From: Rhodeus uyekii
Taxonomy: Eukaryota > Chordata > Actinopteri > Cypriniformes > Acheilognathidae
DNA: 64,000 nt
Assembly (NCBI GenBank): GCA_037043235.1
Contig: JAWRVZ010000234.1
Location: 654,501-718,500 of the forward strand
Direction: 5' to 3'
The position numbers and the translations under genes were made by a program. Shown here piece after piece: positions 52,661-64,000 of the stretch. Within the stretch, counting starts at the first letter, position 1. Every line of letters begins with the position of its first letter. The notes beneath the pieces are model-generated. The model had not been told where the DNA came from, ran no database searches, and worked only from the letters and a program-made list of their open reading frames with translations.

Positions 52661-54245
52661 ATACATACTCTCACACACACGCACACACATACGCACACGC
52701 TCATACACTCACTCACACACACGCACACTCATACATACTCTCTCACACCCACACACACACATACTCTCACACACACACACAAGCTCATACTTACTCACAC
52801 GCACCCTTATGCACTCACACACACTCATACATACTCACGCACACACACATACGCACACGCTCATACACTCACTCACACACACGCACACTCATACATACTC
52901 TCTCACACACACACACACACACACATACTTTCACACACACACACAAGCTCATACTTACTCACACGCACCCTTATGCACTCACACACACTCATACATACTC
53001 ACGCACACACACATACGCACACTCTCTCACACCCACACACACACATACTCTCACACACACACACAAGCTCATACTTACTCACACGCACCCTTATGCACTC
53101 ACACACACTCATACATACTCACGCACACACACATACGCACACGCTCATACACTCACTCACACACACGCACACTCATACATACTCTCTCACACACACACAC
53201 ACACACACACATACTTTCACACACACACACAAGCTCATACTTACTCACACGCACCCTTATGCACTCACACACACTCATACATACTCACGCACACACACAT
53301 ACGCACACGCTCATACACTCACTCACACACACGCACACACACACATACGCACACGCTCATACACTCACTCACACACACGCACACACATACGCACACGCTC
53401 CTACACTCACTCACACACACACACGCACACACATACGCACACGCTCCTACACTCACTCACACACACACACACACATACGCACACGCTCCTACACTCACTC
53501 ACTCACACACACGCACACACATACGCACACGCTCCTACACTCACTCACACACACACACGCACACACATACGCACACGCTCCTACACTCACTCACACACAC
53601 ACACACGCACACACATACGCACACGCTCATACACTTACTCACACGCACACACTCATACTTACATGCACACACACTCACACGCACCCTTATGCACTCACAC
53701 ACACTCATACACACACGCACACGCAGATGCTCATACTCACACTCATACATACTCACACACACACACACACACAATCACACGCACAATTATACACTCGCAC
53801 ACACACACTCATATATACTCTCACGCGCACACACTCATACACACAACTCATACGCACACGCACACGCACACCTACACGCTCACACACACTCGTATACTCA
53901 CGCACACACACACTCATACACTCACACATACACTCACGCGCACACACGCTCACACATACACTCACGCGCACACACTCATACACACAAACCTCATACACTC
54001 ACGCACACACGCACACTTATACGCTCTCATACACTCACGCGCACACACTCATACACTCACGCGCACACACTCATACACACAAAACTCATACACTCACGCA
54101 CACACACACACACACGCAAACTTATACGCTCACACACACACACTCACGCGCACACACTCATACACACAAAACTCATACACTCACGCACACACACACACTC
54201 ATGCACACACACTCGTGCACACAATCAATCATACACACACACGCT
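52519..54245 (+). repeat. 1.7-kb CA-rich cryptic minisatellite in chn1 intron 3
   Basis: Built of CACACA, CACGCAC, CTCATACA and CTCACTCA words. A longer module containing AAGCTCATACTTACTCACAC and CCTTATGCACTCACACACAC recurs at about 52781, 52944, 53064 and 53231. All three forward frames are open, giving false His/Thr ORFs of 600-660 codons. Begins 151 bp after exon 3. Confidence 0.95.
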
Positions 54246-54399
54246 CTGACACTCCAGACACTACACAAGTGTTTGAGGATCCGTACTGCTTCTGTTCAGC
54301 CGTCCTGTGCTGTTTCTTCACAGAGTGTGTTGATATTTCTGTAAATACTCAATGTTTTGGGATCAGCCAGAATATTATGTAGGTCACCCATCTTCCTGG

Positions 54400-54800
54400 A
54401 ATTATAAATGCGTGTGTTAATTGCACGCTGGTCTAGACGGGGAGCCTCCAGAGGCGAGGAGCCGCAGAAGCGCGCAGAAGAGACGCCGGATATTAGTGGC
54501 AGTAATTAAGGAGCGAGATGCTGCTGTTGAATTATTCATCTGTATCATGATCATCTTGTGTTTGTGGAGACGGCCTCCGGTCCAGCGCTGCGTTTAGAGA
54601 CGCGGAGAAGCGTTTAAACTCCTTGCCCTGCCTGTCACAGCCAACAGATGCGCATTAATCTTCACATATGATGCTCACGGTTACCTGACAGTATTAGCAA
54701 TCTGTCATCGGTTTGTGATCATTCAGAATCTGCGCTGGAAACCATTCTATCCTGGTAAATGTAACTCACAAAAACACCTAAAAGGGAAAACAAGAAGCCA
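54400..54800. other. Repeat-free stretch in chn1 intron 3
   Basis: Balanced composition without repeats, containing CAGTAATTAAGGAGCGAGAT and GAATTATTCAT words. No coding potential recognised. Possibly a conserved non-coding element (inference). Confidence 0.35.
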
Positions 54801-55327
54801 TGTGAGAATGAAAAGGAAGCATTTTTTATTTTGCATTGAGACATTTTCACAAAAATGAAGTGCTTTAATCCTCAGTGAGGATTACTGTAGTGTAATGATT
54901 GTTTTTTTATTATATAAATCAGCAGAAAAATGTTGCTTAGTTATTTACTCGTTCTTTCCGAATTCATTTCATGTAGTTTTTTGTTTGACATTTTCATAAT
55001 TGAACTCTTTCATCCCTAGTAAAAATACAGTAGTGCAGTGATTTTATATTACATTTATAAAATAACAAAAGCTGTTTATTCGTTTAGAAATGTCAAATTA
55101 AGCAAATTTATCCTCATTAAATTTACTATAGACTATGATTTTCTTCATTTAAATAATCATAAATTATAGACAGCACAAATGGGTGAAAAATTTAAACTAA
55201 AATTTGTCGTGGGTGAAAATCTATATTTTTTAAAGATCATAAAATAGGCGTAATATTCTTCAAGCAAGATGCTATTTTTTATTTCTTCCTTTTTAAAATT
55301 TTTTATTGAAATATGTCCTGTCAAGTT

Positions 55328-56069
55328 CAGTAATACCTTGAGATACGAGCATAATCCGTTCCAGCTCGTAACTCAAATTGCTCGTATCTCAAATCATTTC
55401 TTCCCATAGGAAATAACAGAAAAATAATTAATCCGTTCCGGCCCTCTAAAAAACTCCCTTATTAGTGCTAATAACGATGGAAAAACATGTTTTTAATTAA
55501 AGAGTTCTAGACGGGGATAAAATTACACACAGATCCGTTCACACAGATCCGTTCACACACAGATAAAATTATAGTATGTAAGGATTCCTGTGATATAAAA
55601 TAAAATGTGGTTTTATTTATGAGTTCTCACCTTCGAGACAGACGGTACAGTAGCGGCTAATGACGGCATGTACGGAGGAGGAGGAGGAAGAGGAGGGATA
55701 ACGTAGATAATGCAAACACAATATGGAAGTATAGTGTTTCTTCCCGTGTTGTGTATTGGATAGACTCAGAAGCTCATATTGATTATTATTGAACACTCAT
55801 AACTCGTGCTGCTCCCAGCTTAATACTCTGAATCACTCGTTGCCCCCGGTAACCCCCGCTGTAAAACCAAGCTGCCTCTAGTGGAGATCAAATGCAATTA
55901 CCCCATAAATGAGGCGCTTGAGCTGCTCCGAGTGCTGAACATCTCTAGCGTCTGTAAGCTGCTCGTATCTCTAATATTTACTCGTATCTCAAAGCAAAAA
56001 TTGCTCAAATGCTTGCTCGTATCTCAAAACACTCATATGTCGGGGCGCTCGTATCTCAAGGCATTACTG
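55328..56069. mobile_element. Pogo/Tigger-like MITE, copy 6
   Basis: CAGTAATACCTTGAG to CTCAAGGCATTACTG. Carries a short direct repeat (ACAGATCCGTTCACAC, twice, about 55529-55560) unique to this copy. Confidence 0.78.
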
Positions 56070-56669
56070 TATTTCTTGACAAGTCTCTTAAAAGTCATCC
56101 TTATGTTTTTCTGCTCTTCTACTGTCTTGACTTTTTCTTGAAGTACTTAGCTTTTCTACATCTGCTTTTAAAACACTAGAAACGATGCTTTATGAATGCT
56201 GCTACTATGAGGTCTTGTAGTGACTGTGTTTTATGTGTTTTGATGTTCCCGTTGATCATGTGGAATATGCTGTAGTGACTCTTAAAGCCGCAGACGCCGC
56301 GTGTGTTTTAATAAGATGTTGATCTGCTGACGGTGGGCTGGCGTCTCCTGCTGTTCGCACAGTTCAGCAGGTATTTTACACCCTTCCCCCCCGGCCCGCC
56401 TCCGCTGACTGGACGGCTTCTTAATTAATGCTGGATTAACATTAAACAGATGCACTCTGCTCTCATGTTTATCTCAAGGGCTTCTTAAGGACTCATTCTG
56501 GACCGCTGCTGGCCATTATCTGCTCCTGTAAAGCGCATCGGTCTTGTGCAGGGCGGAGGGCTATTGTGGCGAGAGCTTTAACCCAGTCTAATCCCCTTCA
56601 GAAGCCCCGCAATTTTTTATTGCATTCAGAACATGCAAATCAGTGAGTCCTCAAACTCACACACTCTCA

Positions 56670-56797
56670 CTAACATGCACTCGCACGCACACACACACAC
56701 ACTCATTAACACGCACACAAACATGCACACACGCTCACTAACACGCACACAAACATGCACACACACACTCACTCATTAACACGCACATAAACATGCA

Positions 56798-56834
<37 letters not shown>

Positions 56835-56972
56835 TAACATGCGCGCACGCTCACTCAGACACACACACACACACACTCACTAACACACACTCAATAACAC
56901 TCACACAAACATGTACTCTCGCACGCTCACTCAGACACACACAACTCTATCCAGAGCGCTCACACACAGACA

Positions 56973-57005
<33 letters not shown>

Positions 57006-57033
57006 CTCTATCCAGAGTGCTCACACACAGACA

Positions 57034-57068
<35 letters not shown>

Positions 57069-57760
57069 ACACTCACTCACACACACACACACACACACAA
57101 CTCTATCCAGAGTGCTCACACAGACACTCACACACACACAGAGACACTCACTCACACACACACACACACACACACACAACTCTATCCAGAGTGCTCACAC
57201 ACAGACACTCACACACACACAGAGACACTCACTCACACGCACACACACACAACTCTATCCAGAGTGCTCACACACAGACACTCACACACACACACACACA
57301 GAGACACTCACTCACACACACACACACACACACACACAACTCTATCCAGAGTGCTCACACACAGACACTCACACACACACACACAGAGACACTCACTCAC
57401 ACACACACACACACACACAACTCTATCCAGAGTGCTCACACACAGACACTCACACACACACAGAGACACTCACTCACACGCACACACACACAACTCTATC
57501 CAGAGTGCTCACACACAGACACTCACACACACACACACAGAGACACTCACTCACACGCACACACACACAACTCTATCCAGAGTGCTCACACACAGACACT
57601 CACACACACACACACACACACACAACTCTATCCAGAGCGTTCACCCACACACTCTCTCACTAACACACACACTCACTAACACTCCCACAAACATGGACTC
57701 TCGCACGCTCACTCAGACACACACAGACACTCACACACAGACACTCATACATACATACAT
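56670..57760 (+). repeat. CA-rich minisatellite with CTCTATCCAGAGTGCTC module
   Basis: After irregular CACTAACACGCACA blocks (56670-56930), the module AACTCTATCCAGAGTGCTCA plus CACAGACACTCACAC recurs about ten times (for example 57003, 57098, 57338, 57419, 57492, 57569) with spacing of about 60-95 bp. Each module includes the palindrome CTCTATCCAGAG-like core. Open frames here are artefacts. Confidence 0.93.
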
Positions 57761-57814
57761 ACATAATAGATCTGGTTTTATAATTTACTTGTTTTTTTTT
57801 TTTATTTGTTTATA

Positions 57815-58880
57815 AGCAACCCATCACATGTCTGCAGCTCAGTGCTTTTAGGCATGTAGACGTCATGGTCAAGATGATCTGGTGAAGGTCAAACTGTGCA
57901 TCAGAATGGGGAATAAAGATGATTTAAGTGACAGTGAATCTGGCGTGATTGTTGGTCTGGGTATTTCAGAAACTGCTGATCTACTGGGAATCATCTCTAG
58001 AGTTTACAGAGCATGATCCAAAAAGGAGAAAATATCCAGTGAGCAGCAGTTCTGTGGGGAAAATGCCTTGTTAATGCTAGAGGTCAGAGGGGAACGGCCA
58101 GACTGGTTCAGCTGATAGTAAGGCAACAGTATCTCAAATAATCAAGGTCTGCAGAAGAGCATCTCTAAACACATGGAACATGGAGGCAGACGAGCTACAG
58201 CAGCAGAAGACAGCTGAGAACACACGGACAGCACTGGAAAAACATTGCCTGGTCTGATGGGAAGGTCAGGATTTTGAAACATGAAAGCATGGGTCCATCC
58301 TGCCTTCAGGCTGCTGGAGTGATGGTGTGAGGGCACACTTTTGCGTACCATCATTTAAATGCCTTGGCCTGCCTGCGGATTGTTGCTAACCATGTCCATC
58401 CCTGAATGACCACAGTGTTCTCATCTCCTGATGGCTACTTCCAGCAGGATCACAGTCCATGTCACAAAGCTCAAATCATCTCACATTTACATTTCTGCAT
58501 TTGGCAGACGCTTTTATCCAAAGCGACTTGCATTGCATTCAAGGAACACATTGACATTCTGATCAGTTCTTGCTTTCCTGGGAATTGGAAGTGTAAACAC
58601 CAATGCTCTACTGGTTGAGCTACAGGAAAGCTTCAGCCAGTTGAAAGCTCAACAAATGTCCTCCATAGTCACCAGATCTCAATCCAATAGAGCTCCTTTG
58701 GAATTTGCTAGAATGGGATCAGACAAATCTGCATCAACTGTGAGATGCGATCATGATCGATCGAAATCTCTGAGAAATGTTAACAGGACCTTTTTGAATC
58801 TATGGCATTAAGATCTAGGTTTTTCTGAAGACTCAAGAGGGTCCAACCCGGTACTAGCAAGATCTACCTAATGAAGTCTA
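57815..58880 (+). pseudogene. Degenerate Tc1-like transposase, interrupted by a SINE
   Basis: The + strand carries recognisable remnants in order: GTGACAGTGAATCTGGCGTG, ATTTCAGAAACTGCTGATCT, AGTTTACAGAGCATGATCC, GCCTGGTCTGATGGGAAG, then TACTTCCAGCAGGATCACAG (the catalytic Asp region) and CTCAATCCAATAGAGCTCC (the NPIE catalytic Glu region), ending GGGTCCAACCCGGTACTAGC. It resembles a very common fish Tc1-like element. Several internal deletions and frameshifts and a SINE at 58484-58632 make it non-functional. Confidence 0.8.
58484..58632 (-). mobile_element. tRNA-derived SINE, copy 8, inside the Tc1 pseudogene
   Basis: On the + strand it reads the tail ACATTTCTGCATTTGGCAG, the body AAAGCGACTTGCATTGCATT, then the head inverse CTCTACTGGTTGAGCTAC. 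The transposase sequence stops at AAAGCTCAAATCATCTCA and resumes after the SINE. Confidence 0.8.
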
Positions 58881-59674
58881 TGTAAAAATGTAAACAAAAA
58901 GGAACTAGATTTGCTTTAGTTTTACCTCTTTCATTCACTCTGTCTCTGTCCAAACTGTTTAGGGTTTGGTTTCAGCCCGTTATCAGATTTCATTAGCACT
59001 GCAGAGCGAGTTTGTCCTTTCTTCGTAATTGGATTGAGACAATCTTCAGTTCAATCCTCAATGAGGCTTCATTGATTTATCATAATTAGTCCGTGACCAT
59101 ACTGTTCCTAATATTAGTGTGTGTGGGGGGGGGGGGGTCTTTTAATTATCCCATTGGCCAATTGCTTGAATAAATGAGTTGACTAATTCATACAGTAATC
59201 AGTATGCTAGATAAGCAATAAGGGATTCTGATAGCTATTTTTACATCAAAAATAATATGCAACCTCAACATACTCTATTCATTAACCCATTTTTATGAGG
59301 AAACCGAGGTTGTGTTTTAGCTCTGATGTAGAGAGAGATTGAGAAAGGTGAAGCTTCTGGCCACATAAGGATGACCTCAGTGGTGTGCGAGTGTGTTGCA
59401 GCTCTGGAGATGAATTGTGTTGTGCTTCAGAAGCTCAGTGTGTCATCTCAGTGCTGATCTGTGTTCCTGCGGAGATTTCTGTTCATTACGGCTGAAGCCA
59501 CGGCCTGTCTGTCCTACAGCCCGGCTCGTCTCACACAGCACTCACCAAATCAAAGGAGTTAGTTCTGATTTGAGGGGTTTTATTTGGACTTATCAAGGTT
59601 GTGTATTCATTTGTGAAGGAAAAACCCAACCTTCATTCCCTGTGGGTTTAAAATCTAGCACATTTGTAATGTGT
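58881..59674. other. chn1 intron 3, between Tc1 pseudogene and array 2
   Basis: Non-coding, with a G run at 59125-59139. No gene or mobile element recognised. Confidence 0.5.
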
Positions 59675-61460
59675 TTAAAGGGATAGTTCACTTAAGAATT
59701 TAAATTCTGAGATTAATTAATCACCCACATGTCTTTCCAATCTCAAACTCAACTCAAACGTGATGCGTAACATGAGAATGAACCTCATTGGTTCTTGATG
59801 AAGCTCAAACGTCATGTGTAACATGAGAATGAACCTCATTGGTTCTTGAGAAACTCAAACGTGATGCGTAACACGAGAATGAACCTCATTGGTTCTTGAG
59901 AAGCTCAAACGTGATGCGTAACACGAGAATGAACCTCATTGGTTCTTGAGAAACTCAAACGTGATGCTTAACACGAGAATGAACCTCATTGGTTCTTGAG
60001 AAGCTCAAACGTGTTTTGTAACACGAGAATGAACCTCATTGGTTCTTGAGAAACTCAAACGTGATGCTTAACACGAGAATGAACCTCATTGGTTCTTGAG
60101 AAGCTCAAACTTGTTTTGTAACACGAGAATGAACCTCATTGGTTCTTGAGAAGCTCAAACGTGATGCGTAACACGAGAATGAACCTCATTGGTTCTTGAG
60201 AAGCTCAAACGTGATGCGTAACACGAGAATGAACCTCATTGGTTCTTGAGAAACTCAAACGTGATGCGTAACACGAGAATGAACCTCATTGGTTCTTGAG
60301 AAGCTCAAACGTGTTTTGTAACACGAGAATGAACCTCATTGGTTCTTGAGAAGCTCAAACGTGTTTTGTAACACGAGAATGAACCTCATTGGTTCTTGAG
60401 AAGCTCAAATGTGATGCGTAACACGAGAATGAACCTCATTGGTTCTTGAGAAGCTCAAACGTGATGCATAACATGAGAATGAGCCTCATTGGTTCTTGAG
60501 AAGCTCAAACGTGTTTTGTAACACGAGAATGAACCTCATTGGTTCTTGAGAAGCTCAAACGTGATGCATAACATGAGAAGGAGCCTCATTGGTTCTTGAG
60601 AAGCTCAAACGTGTTTTGTAACACGAGAATGAACCTCATTGGTTCTTGAGAAGCTCAAACGTGTTTTGTAACACGAGAATGAACCTCATTGGTTCTTGAG
60701 AAGCTCAAATGTGATGCGTAACACGAGAATGAACCTCATTGGTTCTTGAGAAGCTCAAACGTGATGCATAACATGAGAAGGAGCCTCATTGGTTCTTGAG
60801 AAGCTCAAACGTGTTTCGTAACACGAGACTGAACCTTATTGGTTCTTGAGAAGCTCAAACGTGTTTCGTAACATGAGAATGAACCTCATTGGTTCTTGAG
60901 AAGCTCAAACGTGTTTCGTAACATGAGAATGAACCTCATTGGTTCTTGAGAAGCTCAAACGTGATGCGTAACACGAGAATGAACCTCATTGGTTCTTGAG
61001 AAGCTCAAACGTGATGCGTAACACGAGAATGAACCTCATTGGTAAATGAGAAGCTCAAACGTGATGCGTAACACGAGAATGAACCTCATTGGTTCTTGAG
61101 AAGCTCAAACGTGATGCGTAACACGAGAATGAACCTTATTGGTTCTTGAGAAGCTCAAACTTGTTTCGTAACACGAGAATGAACCTCATTGGTTCTTGAT
61201 GAAGCTCAAACGTCATGCGTAACACGAGAATGAACCTCATTGGTTCTTGAGAAACTCAAACTTGATGCGTAACACGAGAATGAACCTCATTGGTTCTTGA
61301 GAAGCTCAAACGTGATGCGTAACACGAGAATGAACCTCATTGGTTCTTGAGAAGCTCAAACGTGATGCGTAACACGAGAATGAACCTCATTGGATCTTGA
61401 GAAGCTCAAACGTGTTTTGTAACACAAGAATGAACCTCATTGGATCTTGAGAAGCTCAAA
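59675..61460. mobile_element. Second TTAAAGG-family element with the 50-bp minisatellite (right end missing)
   Basis: Left end TTAAAGGGATAGTTCACTTA, then CACCCACATGTCTTTCCAA, corresponds to the inverse of the right end of the element at 12486-17456. The array follows directly. No right terminal repeat is found after 61460, so the copy is truncated or rearranged. Confidence 0.65.
59757..61459 (+). repeat. 50-bp minisatellite array 2 (about 34 units)
   Basis: Same unit and orientation as array 1 (CTCATTGGTTCTTGAGAAG, CTCAAACGTGATGCGTAAC, ACGAGAATGAAC). More uniform than array 1: almost every unit has ATTGG and GAAGCTC, and a private GTTTTGTAAC variant recurs. Located in chn1 intron 3. Confidence 0.97.
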
Positions 61461-61751
61461 GTATAAAGTGAACTGATGAATTGTAAACATTAAGCACAGG
61501 AGCATTCATTCAAGCAAATAGGGCCTATTTTGATGTGCTGTTTTTCCTCATTTCTAAAGTGGAAAAGACACAAATATGATGAAATTAACATTATAAATGA
61601 GGTATGAAATGGGGTGAAAATGTGTGAAACAATTGGCTCATTTTTCCATTGTCACCTGGTCATTGCTGATATTAGCATTTAAAGATGCTGATAGAGAGAC
61701 CCAGACAGAAATCAGACGCTCTCATTCTTCATACAGAGAATACTGCTCACT

Positions 61752-61755
<4 letters not shown>

Positions 61756-61796
<41 letters not shown>
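61756..61796 (+). repeat. (CA)n microsatellite
   Basis: About 20 pure CA units. Confidence 0.95.
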
Positions 61797-63325
61797 CCCT
61801 TTGACTGTTATACTCTGGCTTTCAGTGATTGATTAGCTCCATAGTGTTGCTGATTCCCATCATTAGCCGGTTTTATTACCCTGTCGGTCATCTCACCTAC
61901 AACCCGCTTCACACACACACATAAACACACAACCTTGCTTTACAAAACACTTTTCTGCCTTTATTCTCATCAGGAGACGATGTTATTCCATTCCACATCC
62001 CATTTACCCAGAAACGTTCAGTCATTCACCAACTGACACTTCTCATTGTCCGCTTGTAGTGTTTCATTACATTCCAGGCTGAATTGGTTGGTTTATTCCT
62101 CTTGGGTGTATATATTTCCGGGGTGTTATGTTTTTTGTATTCTGACTTTCGCATTGTGTATGACCTTTTTGTCTTTCTCATGTCGTTTTTAAAAAGTTCA
62201 CTCATGTATTTTATCCTCGTGAAGCTCCTCACACACAACCCTGTTCTTCTGCTGCGTTTGTGTTTCCTGTAAGACGTGAATGCGAGAGATGCTGGGGGAA
62301 GGGATGAGGAGGACGCTTTGTGAATTCGATTCTCTCCGTTTCTGGAAGCTCAAGGGTAATGAGTAGGGAGGGTGTTGTGGTGATTTATTTGTGTTTTGGC
62401 TTCACTGCTGATTTTAGACGATGTTGTTGAATCAAGGGTTAAATGTCACCAACGAACATTTATGGAAAACACACAACACTAAACACTACTATAAGCATAA
62501 CAAGAAGATTTAACATCAAACGCTGATGTATGATAAGAAAAAAACTAAGGTATCAATGAAAAAGCATAAAATGTGAAGTATCTTTAAAAATTCTGGGAAT
62601 GTCAATTAGGTTTTCACTGTTAAATAAGGTTAAATATGTCTATGTAAGATTTTTTTTTTTACTTCCAAAAAACAGTACATTGAACTGTACTTTAAATTTT
62701 ACTGCAAAATTACATGAAAAGTCTCGCTAACTAATAACTAAAAAAAATTCCGTAGCATTTTTACTTTTTTTCTCCATTAAAATTACGATCACGAGTAAAG
62801 CCGTCTATGCTGACAGATTTCAAAATAATGAGCAAATGAATATGTATGTGTTTAAAAGAACATATACTCATTAAAAATACATAAATCTTAAATATGCATT
62901 TCTTTATTACTAAATTAATCTGATTAATAGATTTGCAGCATGGCTATGATAATAAGATTTCTTACATGGCTGTCTGAGGTGTTCTTTATATTTTTTGTGT
63001 TGGATATTAAAGGGATCATGAACTGTTTTATAATGTTTCCAGGGGGGTTGGGAACTTATAATGCTAGTATGATTTTACATCAAAAAAGGTCATTGTTTTT
63101 AGAAATAAAATTGTTTTCGCCCTGGTTTTCACCTCTGATGTGAAGGCTATGTTTGAAGGGGCGTGTCTTCAGTGTAAACGCACTGCTGTGATTGGCTGAC
63201 ATATTTGCATATTAAATAGTGTTACATGTGGAACTCTCTCGAAAACCTTTAGCACGTTTTTACTATTGCAGCTACTTTTAAGTAATCGTGAAAAGTGTTG
63301 ATGATAACATTATATTTAGAGCTAC
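61797..63325. other. chn1 intron 3, distal part
   Basis: No exon, RNA gene or mobile element recognised. In particular no SH2-type chimaerin exon (YYGREFHG-like) was found. AT-rich with several homopolymer runs. Confidence 0.5.
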
Positions 63326-64000
63326 AGGGAGTGCAGAATTATTAGGCAAGTTGTATTTTTGAGGATTTATTTTATTATTGAACAACAACCATGTTCTCAC
63401 TGAACACAAAAAACTCATTAATATCAAAGCTGAATATTTTTGTATCAATATTTTAAGTAGTTTTTAGTTTTAGCTATTTTAGGGGGATATCTGTGTGTGC
63501 AGGTGACTTACTGTGCATAATTATTAGGCAACTTAACAAAAAACAAATTTATACCCATTTCAATTATTTTATTTTTACCAGTGAAACCAATATAACATCT
63601 CAACATTCACAAATATACATTTCTGACATTCAAAAACAAATCAGTGACCAATATAGCCACCTTTCTTTGCAAGGACACTCAAAAGCCTGCCATCCATGGA
63701 TTCTGTCAGTGTTTTGATCTGTTCACCATCAACATTGCGTGCAGCAGCAACCACAGCCTCTCAGACACTGTTCAGAGAGGTGTACTGTTTTCCCTCCTTG
63801 TAAATCGCACATTTGATGATGGACCACAGGTTCTCAATGGGGTTCAGATCAGGTGAACAAGGAGGCCATATCATTAGATTTTCTTCTTTTATACCCTTTC
63901 TTGCCAGCCACGCTGTGGAGTACTTGGACGTGTGTGATGGAGCATTGTCCTGCATGAAAATCATGTTTTTCTTGAAGGATGCAGACTTCTTCCTGTACCA
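63326..64000 (-). mobile_element. Tc1/mariner-type element, right part cut by window end
   Basis: Terminus ACAGGGAGTGCAGAATTATT then AGGCAAGTTG, with the shared word GCATAATTATTAGGCAAC at about 63513-63531 as an inner repeat. The transposase lies on the minus strand and enters the window from the right edge. Confidence 0.85.
63641..64000 (-). pseudogene. Tc1/mariner transposase C-terminal part, one in-frame stop
   Basis: Minus-strand frame from the window edge reads MIFMQDNAPSHTSKY, WLARKGIKEENL, then WPPCSPDLNPIENLWSIIK, the last two catalytic acidic residues of a DDE transposase. Counting residues, 37 lie between the Asp of QDNAPSH and the Glu of NPIEN, so the signature is DD37E rather than the classical DD34E. 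After QYTSLNSV there is one TGA (63761-63763). The same frame then continues EAVVAAARNVDGEQIKTLTE and on to a final stop at 63641-63643. A single nonsense change in an otherwise clean frame suggests a young, recently inactivated copy. The N-terminus lies outside the window. Confidence 0.8.

Noticed and set aside
52400..54382. His/Thr-rich ORFs of 600-660 codons on the + strand
   Set aside because: They are translations of a CA-rich array in all three frames at once; no start context, domain or codon bias supports a protein.
56911..57815. His/Thr ORFs of 183-250 codons
   Set aside because: CA-rich minisatellite translated; three overlapping frames are equally open.
54400..64000. chn1 exon 4 (start of the SH2 domain)
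   Set aside because: Scanned for a YYGREFHG-like segment with splice sites and found none; the exon is presumably beyond the window.

Overview
The window is vertebrate nuclear DNA, almost certainly from a teleost and probably a cypriniform (carp/minnow-like) fish. Split exons with GT-AG (and one GC-AG) introns show it is nuclear and eukaryotic. The repeat set (tRNA-derived SINEs, Tc1, hAT and pogo-like elements, TIR families, long CA/TG tracts) is of the kind common in cyprinid genomes. The repeat assignments rest on pattern memory; no database search was run.

Three genes lie head to tail on the + strand in the order atp5mc3 - atf2 - chn1. From memory, the same three genes are neighbours beside the HOXD cluster in human (2q31), so the block looks like conserved synteny. 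(1) atp5mc3 (1-5551) encodes mitochondrial ATP synthase subunit c: a 139-residue precursor giving an exact 75-residue mature proteolipid, from four coding exons. (2) atf2 (about 5.94-40.3 kb) encodes the CRE-binding bZIP factor ATF-2. Eleven coding exons join in phase into 484 residues, with an intact zinc finger, the TPTPT stress-kinase site and the bZIP. Its first coding intron has a GC donor, and its promoter carries four TCTCGCGAGA-type palindromes. (3) chn1 (48.1 kb to beyond the window) encodes alpha2-chimaerin; only the first three coding exons (38 residues, before the SH2 domain) are present.

The rest is intron and intergenic sequence crowded with repeats. The most striking is a 50-bp minisatellite that occurs twice, 42 kb apart. 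One array of about 89 units lies in an atf2 intron (12.65-17.09 kb), and one of about 34 units lies in chn1 intron 3 (59.76-61.46 kb). Both lie next to terminal sequences of the same TIR transposon family, so the array appears to have travelled with the transposon. A separate 37-bp minisatellite (45.69-47.74 kb, about 55 units) lies between atf2 and chn1; because 37 is not a multiple of 3 it opens several reading frames and imitates a 542-residue protein. CA-rich cryptic arrays fill chn1 introns 2 and 3 (51.06-51.86, 52.52-54.25 and 56.67-57.76 kb) and give false His/Thr-rich ORFs.

The mobile elements are nested in readable order. Eight copies or variants of a pogo/Tigger-like MITE with TA duplications are present, one holding a hAT MITE and another a solo LTR. 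A hAT element with a perfect 8-bp duplication holds a non-LTR retrotransposon tail. A Tc1 pseudogene is split by a SINE. A 2-kb TIR element sits in the presumed atf2 3' UTR. At the right edge, a fairly young Tc1/mariner-type element with DD37E spacing is cut by the window end. No tRNA, rRNA or CRISPR feature was found.
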